From: Prochilodus magdalenae
Taxonomy: Eukaryota > Chordata > Actinopteri > Characiformes > Prochilodontidae
Reading direction: 5' to 3'
Assembly: GCA_024036415.1 (NCBI GenBank)
Contig: JAMWET010006553.1
Coordinates: 91,165-155,164 of the forward strand
Length of the DNA: 64,000 nt
A program made the position numbers and the translations under genes. Under the pieces are notes generated by a model. It had not been told where the DNA came from, searched no databases, and was given only the letters and a program-made list of their open reading frames with translations. Positions within the stretch are counted from its first letter, which is position 1. Every line of letters begins with the position of its first letter. Shown here one piece after another: positions 16,810 through 27,430 of this stretch.

Positions 16810-17344
16810 CAGACTTGTTTTTTTCGGACAGTCAATTGTGTTGACGATGTCAGGAATTTAAGCGAGTACATGAAATGTGTACTTTAAAACATATTCCAAA
16901 AATCAGTATTGGTAGAAATTAGTAGTTACAGTTATAAAATATAACTCGTAATTTCAATATATATCATCAGTGTTGCAGTATTAATAACAATGTCAAGCCA
17001 TTATCACAGTAAATTTACAGTGACTGTAAAAAATGTGAGGAAATAATAAATAATAATTTGAATCAGTGTTGCAGTATAATGACTTCATAACAATGTCTAA
17101 AGCCATTATCACAGTTCTAAACTCCGGGATTATTTACAGTGACTGTAAGAAATGTGAGGAAATAATAATCCTTGTCAATAAAAAACGACCTTTTTGAAGT
17201 TGCTGACATGTTGTTTTGATGGATGTTTTTGATAAATGACTTCAAAAATTTAGCGTAGAGTTGGTATGAATACAGGACTTTACACTGTTTCATGTTTTTC
17301 TGGAGTTTAGAACTATTTTATCAATCGTAGTAAATACACACACG

Positions 17345-17530
17345 GTAGAGGGATGTTAGCACACTTGCCTAGAGCAGTAGGCTACCCTATCCACAGTGCC
17401 AGAAAGCAATTAGGTGCCTTGCCTAATGGGCACTTGTGTCATGTCCGATTGGCTCAATGAATAAAACCGGCAAATCTCTGGTCACAAGGCTGGTTTCCTA
17501 ACCTCAGGTCCACGGTGCTGCACAAAAACA
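17345..17530. mobile_element. Degenerate SINE-like repeat
   Basis: 'ggtgccttgcctaatgggca' and 'acaaggctggtttcctaacc' match the tail and tRNA-like part of a common fish SINE in reverse orientation. It is strongly diverged. A fragment of the same repeat lies at about 14490-14550. Confidence 0.45.
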
Positions 17531-17559
17531 TATGTAGATATGTAGATGCCTAATGTTTA

Positions 17560-17835
17560 CATCTACACCAAATGCACCTTACTGCTCCCACTACTAAGGG
17601 GCCGACTGCACTGTTTCCCCTCCCCTGTATTTATTGTTTGTTATGTAAATGGTCGTGTGTGTTTATAGTATATTGTCTTGCGCACTTGCACATGTGCACT
17701 TTATATTGTATTGTTTTGTGTAGTCTATTGTTAGATGTAGCACCTTGGTCCTGGAGGAACGCTATTTCGTTTCACTGTGTACTGTACACCACTGTATATA
17801 GTTGAAATGACAAATAAAACCACTTGAACTTGAAC
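17560..17835 (+). mobile_element. 3' end of a non-LTR retroelement
   Basis: A pyrimidine-rich block is followed by 'ggaacgctatttcgtttcac' and an ending 'atgacaaataaaaccacttgaacttga' type tail with short TTGA-like repeats. I recognise this as the 3' UTR of a LINE-type element frequent in fish genomes. No reverse transcriptase sequence remains. Confidence 0.5.
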
Positions 17836-17889
17836 ATGTTAGGGCAAATTTGGTAAAATAAAGCATTGACTGACTGATGTGTAATAACT

Positions 17890-19080
17890 ACAGCACAGAT
17901 TAATCTTAAATTCACCTTCTGTGCTTTATAAAGCATATATCATGGCAACAATGATCAAAAAGTTGGGACAATTTGTTAAGTGCAATGAAATGAGAATCTG
18001 TATTTGATTAATTGACTAACTGCCATTATAAATTGATGCAACACACTCAGAAAAAGTTGTGACAGAGACAAATAAAAGGAAAACGTTTTGACATGTTCCA
18101 CATTATGCTCTTGAATTGGTAACAGGTGAGGGATTATGCCTGGGTATAAAGAAGCTCCACCAAAGTGTCAGTCTTTACAAGCAGAGATGGTCGTGCCTCA
18201 TCGCTTTGGACCAACCCTGATGAGAGCATATCACACAGTTCAAAACATTTCACCAACGCAGGATCAAAAGAATTCATGTCCTTCACATCTACCATAAAGA
18301 ATACAATGAACAGGTTCCAGGAATCCAAAGAAATCTCAATCTGTGTAGGGCCTCAAATCTCACTCCACTGGAAACCACTGTTAAAGGTGCGTGACATTCA
18401 AGCCTTTAGATGGCGCTGCAGGGAGAAATTAGTTGCTGAGCTAAAAATAGCCACATGAGGATAAGAGAACTTCAGAAAACTGACTCAAAGCTCTGTTACA
18501 TGGACAAAGCCACCATCGAGTTCTTTGGGCCTGAGTTCATCTCAGATAGTCCAAAACACAGTAGAAACATGTACTAAGGTCAGATGAATCCATGTTTCAG
18601 TGGATGATGAGTTCTCAGTGGCAATAACAAACAGGGACCACCTACACTTTTTCAACAGTGAAAATGAAAAAGGCATCAGTGCCGACTGCAATGGGGACCA
18701 GCATATGTGGGAAGGTACCGGTGACATGAAGGGGAAGAATTGGATTTTCGAGCGACATCTCTGAATGAGGTGGGACTTATTTTGCATTTCCTACAATAGC
18801 GTGACTTTGTAGACACAGAGTGCATGACTGCAGTCCAGATCCGTCTCCTATTAAAAATGTATGGCGCATCATGAAAAGTTGAATTAGGCAATGATGAGCA
18901 CAGACTGTTGGGCAGATGAGATCCTGCAATGAGCAGTAATGGACAAAAACTCCACTTGAAAAACTGCAACATTGAGTGTCCTCAGTTCTGAAAGCCACTA
19001 AAACTGAGTAATTGAAAGGAGAGGTGTTACCAAATGTGTTTCCGACATCAAATTCTAAATTTGTTTATATTTACAAAATA
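17890..19080 (+). mobile_element. Degenerate interspersed repeat (about 1.2 kb)
   Basis: A long repeat with fragments of reading frames but many stops. It shares phrases with the region 23395-24000 (for example the 'cagtccagatc' block and leader-like repeats). I recognise the type from many teleost genomes but cannot name its superfamily. It separates G3 from the duplicated block of G4. Short open frames in it are not genes. Confidence 0.5.
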
Positions 19081-19129
19081 TGATTAGGTTAGTTAAAGAT
19101 TCAAGGGAATTAACAAATCACAGATTCTT

Positions 19130-20005
19130 GTTTTTATTGCAAAATGTCCCCACTTTTCCATAAAATACTTTTGTAACAGCATGGGTTTTTTGACACTGTG
19201 GTTTAAAGAGCCTCAGAATGTTTTGGGAAGGACATTAAAGTCTGGTCCAGTTTTGAGGTTTGACTCTAGTGACCGATAGAAGAGAGAAAGAGTGAGTGTG
19301 TATGAGTCATGCTGGAATTTCTGTCGGTATAAAAGTCTCGATAGAAAGCTTAGGAACGTGTGGGTCTACGTGCCCGTGAGAGAAAGTGAATGAGTGTAAC
19401 GGATGTGGAGAAACACACCAAGCTCAAATGGGGAAGAAACAACCCTGAAGCCATCTGAGAGTGTGACAACACACACAAACATCTTGTCGAACAGACAAAC
19501 AGAAGAGACACCTACACACTTCAAACCAGCAAGAAGTATGACCATCCCTCTGACCATCATCCTCTGTACCCTTACAGGTAGGACTGGCCATCTCTTTAAG
19601 ACCTGTTTGCTCTGTGTTTACGTGACTTGGACCTTTTAACTGTTTGGTTATATCTGCTCTAGGTAGCATTATAGCAGACACACCGACCTTCAGGGGTCAT
19701 GTTGGAGGAGATGTTCAGGTCAGGTGTTCTCATAGTAACGCCCACAGCAACGTGAAGTACTTCTGCAAGTCACCATGTTCGACTGAGGAGGACATTCTTA
19801 TTAAAAGCACAAGAAAACTCAATCCAAATACCAAAGGAAGGTTCTCATTACACGATAGAGGCTCTGGAGTCTTCATCGTGACCATCTCTAACCTGAGGAA
19901 GTCAGACTCTGGGACTTACTGGTGCACAGTGGAAAGATGGGTACAAGACACATATTATGAGGTGGTTCTAAAGGTACTAGATGGTAAGATATTCAGGAGC
20001 TCAGC
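19130..20005. repeat. Segmental duplication, copy 2 (G4 promoter, leader, V exon)
   Basis: Partner of 15250-16165. The match ends 20 bp after the G4 V-exon donor, so the downstream stalk, TM and tail exons of G4 are not shared with G3. Confidence 0.85.
19303..19335 (+). promoter_or_regulatory. G4 promoter: AP-1-like site and TATA box
   Basis: TGAGTCA at 19303-19309 and TATAAAAG at 19328-19335, 210 bp before the ATG. The intervening NF-kB-like site of G3 here reads GGAATTTCT (19314-19322), losing one consensus base. Confidence 0.6.
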
Positions 20006-22569
20006 TAAACTCTCTAAACGTGATTCAAGGCATATACCAGTCTTCAGATTACATAAGTCATACTGCGGTTGCCTAAATCTGTGTTTAACGTATTTAGATT
20101 GAGTAATGTTTTGTGAAAGCGGTTCCTCTTTGGGTATTCCTAACACCGTTGTCTCGTCTGTTGTAATCCTGGTTCCTCAAACTTGTTGAGTGTTGGTTTG
20201 CTTGTTTACTTTACATGCTAAATGCTGTATAATCAATATTTCCAGACGGCAGGAAGTTAAGAGTAGTTATTACTTACTTGGTTATTATTTAGAAACCTAC
20301 ATTTCACCCATGCTGCACAGTCTAGAGAGATACTAAGGTGACAACTCGTTTTTTGAACACTCTGTTCTCTTTGTCTTTTTGTCTCTAACTTTTTGTATGT
20401 CCCAGCTCCAAAGCCCACTTCTCGCCCAACGACCAGCCCAGTCAGGAGTACATCTAATACAACAGGTAAATCCAAATGAACCAGAAACATTTTGAGAATC
20501 ACAATTTAATATTAACAAACGTTGCAATTACACATGATACATCATTTTGAAGTAATTGATTATCTTCAAGTTGTTTAACACAGTGAGAGTTGCTTTGCTT
20601 GATTTGGTGGATCTACATGCTGGTCAGCTCTGTAGGATACACAGTGGGTGTCCAAAAGTTTGCAGACACTTACCCATCTAACATTCCCTCAAAAAATCCA
20701 GGGGTATTATTAGGGTGTTTACTCGACCATTTTGAGGAGTAATGTCCTTTATTCTCTGGGATGCCCTACAGCACATGCCTTCCAACCCAAAGGTAGCTCC
20801 ATTACTCCAGAGAGGAATGTAGTTCCTCTGCTCCACAGCAAAACACTGGGGTAGCTGTATACCCTTCTAGCCCAGGCTTATCATAGACCATGGTGACCTA
20901 AAGTTTAGGAGTGGCTGTTCCAGAGTGTCCCTTTCTATTGAGAGTGCTTTTTTACAAACCTAAAAAGCTGAACACATGTACCAGCACTGTGTGCACCTCA
21001 AAGCAGCTCAGTCCTCTATTTAGAAGAGATGTCTGGGAATTTTTGGACATAGAGCTTTAAATCAGGCAAAATCTATAAAAGCAAATTCATTAAAGCTTCA
21101 TTTAACTATTCGGACAGCACCACATTGAAAGGGTAATGCTCAAATCAGGAGAAAATTAGGATAGATAAATAGAAAGACAGACAGACAGATGGATTAGTGA
21201 TGTCATTACTTATGATGTATCTGATCTTGGTGTCTCATGGTGTCTATTTCAGAGGCGAGGGAAATCACCGATTCTAAAACATCCTCCACAACCACAAGGC
21301 CGGTAACAGCTGCTGCAGATACATCTGATAACAGTCAGTAACCAGTCATTTTTTGTGTGAATTGACATTATCATTTGGGGGACATTGTGATCTGGATTAA
21401 TGACATAGTGGTTTTTGGTACATTTGTTAAAATGATTTGGTGACATGGTGGTTTTAGTTTGAAGGATATTTGGTGATATAGTCTTTTAACTTTGAAAGAC
21501 CTTTGGTGATATGGTTTGATGACATGGTGGTTTAAATTTGAAGCACATTTGATAATATGGCCTGGTGATATAGAGTTTTAGGTTTGAAGAACGTAGTGGT
21601 GAAATGATTTGGTGATATGGTGGTTTAACTTTAAAGGACATTTGGTGATATGGTTTAGTGACATGGTGGTATAGCTTTGAAGGACATTTAGTAATATGGT
21701 CTAGTGATACTGTGATTTAGCTTTGAAGGACATGGTGGTGATATGGTTTGGTGATATGGTGGTTTAACTTTAAAGGACGTTTGGTGATATGGTTTAGTGA
21801 TATGTTGGTTTAACTTTGACTGACATTTGGTAATATGAAAAATAATGGTATCTTATTTGCAAATGGTCATATTTTGTTGTTTTGTTTGATTCTCTGCTCT
21901 TTTTATTTTCCAGAACACATCATCTATATCGGTGCTGGTTTAGCTGCTCTGGTGCTGCTTTTTGGAGTTTTTCTTTTTATACTGATTAAACAAAGCAAGC
22001 AGAAGAAGGCAAAAAAACAAGAACCTGTAAAGGTGAGAGCTTTAAATGCTATGTGTGAGTAGACTTTGTTGCAAAGCGAGAGGATCTTTATTTTACCATA
22101 AGAAAAACATCTTGCCTCATGTTTTATTGTCTGTTTGGTTATTCAGGCTCAGCTCAGTTGGAATCCACACATCCACCACCATCCACATATGGAGAATGTT
22201 CCTAAATACTCTTCAGGGAAAATGTCCTCAGCTAATCAAATGACTCCAAACATTCAGAACACTACTAAAGCCAGCAGGAGGCCTCAGCCTGATCCCAACT
22301 CTGCTATATACTCCAACATCACATCTGATTCTCACGATTCTCTCAGTTTTGCAGCTGTGAACTTTACCGATCAATCCGATCACCTCAATTACTCCAGTGT
22401 TATCTTCATCAGAGAAAGTGACTCCAACACCAGCAACACAAATACATCTCAAGTGGAGACATCTGAATCTTCATCAGTGCTCTACTCAACTATTAACCCC
22501 ACAAACAGTTCACACACAGATGAAGATACAAGCACCGTGATATATGCTACTATAAAGAAAGCAAAGTAA
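19538..22569 (+). CDS. G4: inhibitory CD300/pIgR-like receptor, 347 aa, six exons
   Basis: Exons: 19538-19577, 19663-19983, 20406-20465, 21253-21333, 21914-22032, 22147-22569. Leader MTIPLTIILCTLTG. The V domain spans about residues 20-118 (VQVRCSH, KYFCKSPC, TYWCTV). Two Thr/Pro-rich stalk exons cover residues 121-167. The TM helix starts at IIYIGAGLAALVLLFG (about 170-192) and is followed by a strongly basic KQSKQKKAKK stretch. The tail has ITIMs around Tyr289 (LNYSSV), Tyr320 (VLYSTI) and Tyr340 (VIYATI), plus AIYSNI at Tyr262. It is a type I inhibitory receptor expected to recruit SHP-type phosphatases. TM and tail are near copies of those of G5, while the V exon is a near copy of G3. The second stalk exon uses an unusual GTCAGT donor. 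Confidence 0.88.
21370..21840. repeat. Minisatellite in G4 intron 4
   Basis: About eight degenerate copies of a 55-60 bp unit built on 'tttggtgatatggtttggtg' and 'atggtggtttaactttgaag'. It ends about 75 bp before the TM-exon acceptor and has no coding potential. Confidence 0.8.
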
Positions 22570-22600
22570 AGCTTATTCACAACGCCCATGTAAAACAGGC
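21900..22600. repeat. Segmental duplication, copy 1 (G4 TM and tail exons)
   Basis: This is similar throughout, including intron position and about 35 bp past the stop codon ('ttcac.acgcccatg'), to 26810-27430 in G5. TM exons differ at only a few sites; tails differ by substitutions and small in-frame indels. Confidence 0.8.
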
Positions 22601-23031
22601 CTTACTTGAAATCTTTGGATGTGAAGTAACCCAGCGTGAATAATATTGATGGTATAACTGAAGCTTGTGATGTCCAACACAGTCTTGATTCTGTTGGAGC
22701 TTTGGAGGGTTGGAGTCAAAGCTTTCCATGTAACTCATACTGGAACCAGTTATTAGAAAGACTTGTACTTTTAATTTATAAAGCACTGAAATGAATAGAT
22801 ACTCCGTTTAATGAGCAAAGGGGTGGGTTCCAGCACCCCTCTCCATCCAGAAGACTAAGCAGTTTAGATGATGAATAGGTGTAATTAATGGCCAGAAATG
22901 TAAGCTTTTAACCTCGGAATTTCTTTTTATATCAATTGTTCAGCATCTTTTTTGTCTCTGACCTAAAATAAGGTGAAAAAATAAGTTAAAACCTGAATGC
23001 ATTGTTATGCCCTTGTAAATGTTGTAAATGA

Positions 23032-23037
23032 AATAAA
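23032..23037 (+). terminator. Polyadenylation signal AATAAA of G4
   Basis: AATAAATAAATA lies 463 bp past the G4 stop. It is the first AATAAA after the gene. Confidence 0.45.
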
Positions 23038-23394
23038 TAAATACATAAAGGGCCTCTAATTTGTCCACAGAAAGAAATAAAACTGTACATGTAATACTTT
23101 CAACTTATAATAGAAATATCACACATTTTTTATTTGAACTTTTCTTGATTTTTTTGTGAACACATCATGCAACGAACATGTCTTTATCAATGCAATGTTT
23201 AATAATAGCTCTACTACTGTAATATCATTCCAAGTGTTTTCAGAAAGCTGAGTTTTGTCTCTTTTTAACATTGGCTCAACTTATCTGTAGTTTTGTAAAG
23301 TTGCTTATATGTCGTTTATATTATTGTTCATATTTACTTTATAATTAAAAATATGCCCATTATGATTTATATAAATGTTGGGACAGGAGAAACA

Positions 23395-24010
23395 AAGGAA
23401 ACATCACAGCAGTTTATGCTAACTGGTAACAGGTCAGTCTCTCAGAAATAAAAATTGGAAGGGTTCACCACTCTGTAAAAGACTGCACCACCAAATCTAC
23501 CAAAATCTGCAAAACCAAATCTCATCATCTACACCACATACTATCATTAAACAATCCAGAGACTCTGGAGAACCTCTGGGACAAGATCTTTGGACCCTCT
23601 AACAGCACGTCATTAAAAACAAACCCCACGATTCTGGAGCGGAGTCACTGCAGGGTATCAGTAACACTTCCCACTTCATCTGTGAACAATACTCACAAAA
23701 ATCACGGCTCCATAACGCAAGTTAATACTCCACCATGCAGAGAAAAACCCAAATATAAATAGGTACAGGCACACGACATGGGTGGCCTGCACGTATGTGA
23801 AGCTTCATTAATGCTGAATGGTATATGCAGGTTTTAGAGTAATCTACGCTGCATCCAGACAGTGTCTTTGTTAGGGAAGGTCTTACTGCAGCAGCATGAC
23901 TCCATAGCAAAAGGATCCAGGGACTAAACTGACCAGACTGCAGTCCAGATCAGTCACTCACCCAGAAACATTGGATCATAATGAAACGAAAAACAACGGA
24001 AATTCCGAAC
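23395..24010. mobile_element. Degenerate interspersed repeat
   Basis: Blocks such as 'gaaataaaaattggaaggg' and 'ctgcatccagacagtgtctt' identify a repeat widespread in fish genomes, of the same general type as 17890-19080. No intact reading frame remains. Confidence 0.5.
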
Positions 24011-24179
24011 TGTGGAGCACCTGGAATCCGAAACTGAGCTGGAATCAAACATTCCATTTCAGAACTACAGCACATTTCCTTAGTTCTCAAACACAGCGCT
24101 GTTAAAAAAAGAGCTGCTCACAAAGCTGAACATCCTCATTTTAATTAAACATGGTGCTGCATTAAGCAGTGGTCAAAGT

Positions 24180-24450
24180 AGTTGAAAAAAAAATACTTTG
24201 TGCTGTCTCCTACACACACATATTTGTATTCCTGCCTTTGAGGGAAGTTTTCACTTCTGTTTAATTGTAACCTAACCTTCGCCATTACCTCACCATGCAA
24301 GATCTCAACTCTGGGCTCTTTTATAATGGAAGCTTCAGTTTCTAGGCACGTCTTTTGAGAGCACTCAAAAATTCCCCACAAATGCAAAATGTTTAGGATT
24401 TCATTATCCTGTGGGAACCTGGTCCCCACAATGAGTTAAATACATATCCA

Positions 24451-24484
<34 letters not shown>

Positions 24485-25535
24485 CACACGCACAGCTCTT
24501 TCGGTCACCAGCGGAGCTGAGTTTAGACCCACACAAAAAAAGACGTGTCATCTGGTGTGCTGAAAGTAACAGCTTTGTGAACACATGAGCTCTAAGGGGT
24601 GGAAACTGGGAGCATTGCGCTCGACAGTGCTGAAGAACAGAAGACAATGACATGACTTCTATGGGGTTTTGATTGTGGAACTACCTTTCAGGAAGCTGTC
24701 AAGAATTTCAAAACGTTCAGCTTGGATTGCCAGAAGCTCGAACTCCCCAAAGATGAGGACCTCGTTCACGTTCTCATTTACTCTACTAGCTGGTAAGATG
24801 TTTAAAGATGGCTTGTTTAGACAAATCAGTCTTTTCTAGTTTAGAATGTTTGTGTGAGTATAACAGGGCTTAGTGTAGTGGTTATTATCCAGAAGCTCTA
24901 AAAATGAAGAGACAATGAGTCGTTCTGTCTTTGTTGTGGCAGCTATGAGCAGTATGGCAAGTGGCGAGATCAGAGAAACAGGAACAGAGGGGAACATGGC
25001 TGTTATCAGATGTCCTTATACTGAAGGATATGAAGGTTATTCCAAGTATTTCTGTAAGGGCGTCTATAAAACCTGTGAGACACTGATTAAAAGTAATGTG
25101 AAGGACGTGTGGACATACAAAGGAAGAATGTCTCTGCAGGACAAAACTGAGAGGAAAATGTTTGTAGTGACCATCAGGAACCTCAGTATGGAGGATACAG
25201 GACAGTACGGCTGTGGAATCGAGAAAGCAGGATATGATCCTTTTACTGTAGTCCAGCTGACTGTGATTTGGGGTATGTGCTGTTTAATAAGTCTTTCAGT
25301 TTTTGGGATTATATTCTGTGTTCGTTCTGAACCTTTTGATTTCTCTCCATCAGCTCCTAAACCACCAAAAACAACCCCATCAGCCACATTAGCTACCACA
25401 GTCTCCACCCATAAGGCACCAGGTAAGCTATCCTTCTGGTCTTCATTTGGAAGCTTGGCTGTTTTACCTTAGGGAGTGGTCCCCTGGGGTGAGGGTCCTT
25501 GTTCAGTCCATTGACAAGAATTGGCAACATGAAAG
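24180..25535. repeat. Segmental duplication, copy 1 (G5 5' half)
   Basis: The upstream region, leader, intron 1, V exon and first stalk exon align with 29555-30800 in G6. The similarity continues about 110 bp past the stalk-exon donor ('ggaagcttggctgtttt', 'ggcaacatga') and then ends. Confidence 0.8.
24449..24481. repeat. (CA)n microsatellite 5' of G5
   Basis: A short CA run directly after 'ggtccccacaa'. The G6 upstream region has the same arrangement at about 29745-29790, so the microsatellite predates the G5/G6 duplication. Confidence 0.85.
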
Positions 25536-27399
25536 GGATTGGTCCTTTCTTGAAAGCCTGGCTGTTGTAACTTCCTACTTAACACTCATTAATCCCAATC
25601 AAAAATGTATAAGCCTAAAAATGAACTAAAACTACTTTTATGATGTCATGCAGTCATAATAGACCCTCAAACATAAATGCGGTCAAAGGTCACCATTAAC
25701 CTGTCCTAACCAGGGAGCTTCGGTCTGTAGAATTCTTGAGTAACTGCAGCACTGCTGTTGCTCAGGGGAGGGGAAATCGTGTCAGATGTGCCATATCATC
25801 TTATTAGTAAATCTGTAAACTTTTCCCTGGAGAGTGGTGGAAATAGAGAAATGTAACTTAACTCTCAAACCACAGAATATCAGGAGATGAGTAAGATCTT
25901 GGTTAAAGTGTGAAAGGCCGCATTACCAAACTAGACCATTACAAGACCATTTCCGGAAGAACCCAGACGTTAAACCAAACATTGTTGCCAGTCAAGCTAG
26001 CAGCAGCAGCCAGCTAACGCTGGACAAGCAAGGCAACATGGGAACCCCAAAAGTTTTCACACACTTCCATTGCCAGGTTGAATATCCAAGTGTTGAATAT
26101 GCATTTGGTAGCTGTTCATGGGCACTCTCATGGGTTGGTGTAGCTCAGTGGGTAACACTGCTACCCAGAGTGCCAGCTCTACATGTGGGAGACTGGGGTT
26201 CAAATCCTGGTCTGGGCGACTATGCTGTGCTACACCAACGAGAGTCCTTGGGCAAGACTCCTAACACTACCCTGGCCTACCTGTAATCGTTAACCCTGTA
26301 AGTTGCTCTGGATAAGAGCGTCAGCTAAATGATGTAAAAACTCTCTATATGTGGTCCAGGAAGGTGTTGATCAAAGACCTGGAAGATCACAGAAGACCAC
26401 TAAAGTGAATGATTTAAATACAATCAAGGATTTTGCTTTCATTAATGTATACACCGAGGGTTTATCTCAAGATACGAGCCACTGGTAACACCTAAGAACA
26501 GAAAGGCCAGATTAGACTCTGCTAGAACACATCTCAAAAGCCTACAGCTTCAGACCAAGATTCTTAAGACAGATGAAATCAAAAGTAACTTGTACTAGAC
26601 CGATGCGAAGAGAAGAGTACAGAGAGGAAACGTAAGGGCCCATGATCTGATACATATCACATCATCTGTGAGACATGGTGGTGGTAGTAGTGTTGGGGCA
26701 TGGACATAAGAGCTGCCTCAAAACTTCCCAGTACAGACCTATAAAGACCAAAAAGTTTTAGCCACCTGACCTCCACCCACCTGGGCATGCTCTGATTCAT
26801 TTCGCCTATTCTTTTTCTTTTCCAGAACACATCATCTATATCGGTGCTGGTTTAGCCGCTCTGGTGCTGCTTTTTGGAGTTTTTCTGTTCGTACTGATTA
26901 AACAAAAGAAGGCCTCAAAACAAGAAACCGAGACGGTAAGACTTTCAAGGCCTTGTCTGTGTGAGTGGACTTGCTTGCAAATAGAGTAAATCTTAATTCT
27001 ATTGTCTGGTTCCATTTGATTCAGGCTCAGTCCAGCTTGACTCAACATGTCCATCACCATCCAATCATGGAAAACGTCTCTCTGCGATCAGTCAGTCAGA
27101 GGACTCCAAGCATTCAGAGCACTCCTATGGCCAACAGGAGGCATCAGTCAGGCACCAGCTCTGCTGTATACTCAAACATTGCATCACGTTCTCATGACTC
27201 TCTCAATTATGCAACTGTGAACTTTGCCGTTCAATCTGATGATCTCAATTACTCCAACGTTGTCTTCGTCAGAAAAAGTGACTCCAGCCATGCAAAGCAG
27301 TCTCAACCGGATACATGTAGATCTTCACCACCACTCTACTCAACAGTCACATGCTCAGATGAAGACACAAACCCTGCCATATATGCTACTGTGAAGTAG
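24753..27399 (+). CDS. G5: inhibitory CD300/pIgR-like receptor, 307 aa, five exons
   Basis: Exons: 24753-24792, 24943-25272, 25354-25422, 26826-26935, 27025-27399. Leader MRTSFTFSFTLLAG. The V domain (about residues 22-122) has VIRCPYTE and QYGCGI as the main disulfide and KYFCKGVYKTC as the extra one. One Pro/Thr-rich stalk exon (124-146) is followed by the TM exon, almost the same as G4's (IIYIGAGLAALVLLFG), and a tail with LNYATV and LNYSNV (consensus ITIMs), PLYSTV, AIYATV and AVYSNI. It is a type I inhibitory receptor. The 5' half matches G6 and the 3' half matches G4, so the gene is a recombinant or the product of exon exchange. I saw no second stalk exon in the 1.4 kb intron. Confidence 0.87.
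26129..26340 (+). mobile_element. tRNA-derived SINE in G5 intron 3
   Basis: Box A (TGTAGCTCAGTGGGTAA) and box B (GGTTCAAATCC) are correctly spaced, followed by the unrelated tail with 'ctctggataagagcgtcag' and 'ctaaatg'. It is the best-preserved SINE copy in the window. It is not a functional tRNA: it continues into the SINE tail and has no convincing cloverleaf 3' end. Confidence 0.85.
26345..26760 (+). mobile_element. Tc1-like transposon fossil in G5 intron 3
   Basis: Phrases typical of fish Tc1 transposase genes ('agacagatgaaatcaaaag', 'cttgtactagaccgatg', 'tcatctgtgagacatggtgg') encode fragments of the catalytic core region on the + strand. Stops and indels break every frame. No terminal inverted repeats are recognised. 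Confidence 0.65.
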
Positions 27400-27430
27400 G
27401 GCTAATTCACGACGCCCATGAAAAGAATGC
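26810..27430. repeat. Segmental duplication, copy 2 (G5 TM and tail exons)
   Basis: Partner of 21900-22600. The matching TM exon starts with the same 'cagaacacatcatctata'. Confidence 0.8.

Noticed and set aside
26129..26215. Possible tRNA gene in G5 intron 3
   Set aside because: Box A and box B are present, but the sequence runs into a SINE tail and other copies exist in the window. It is a SINE head.
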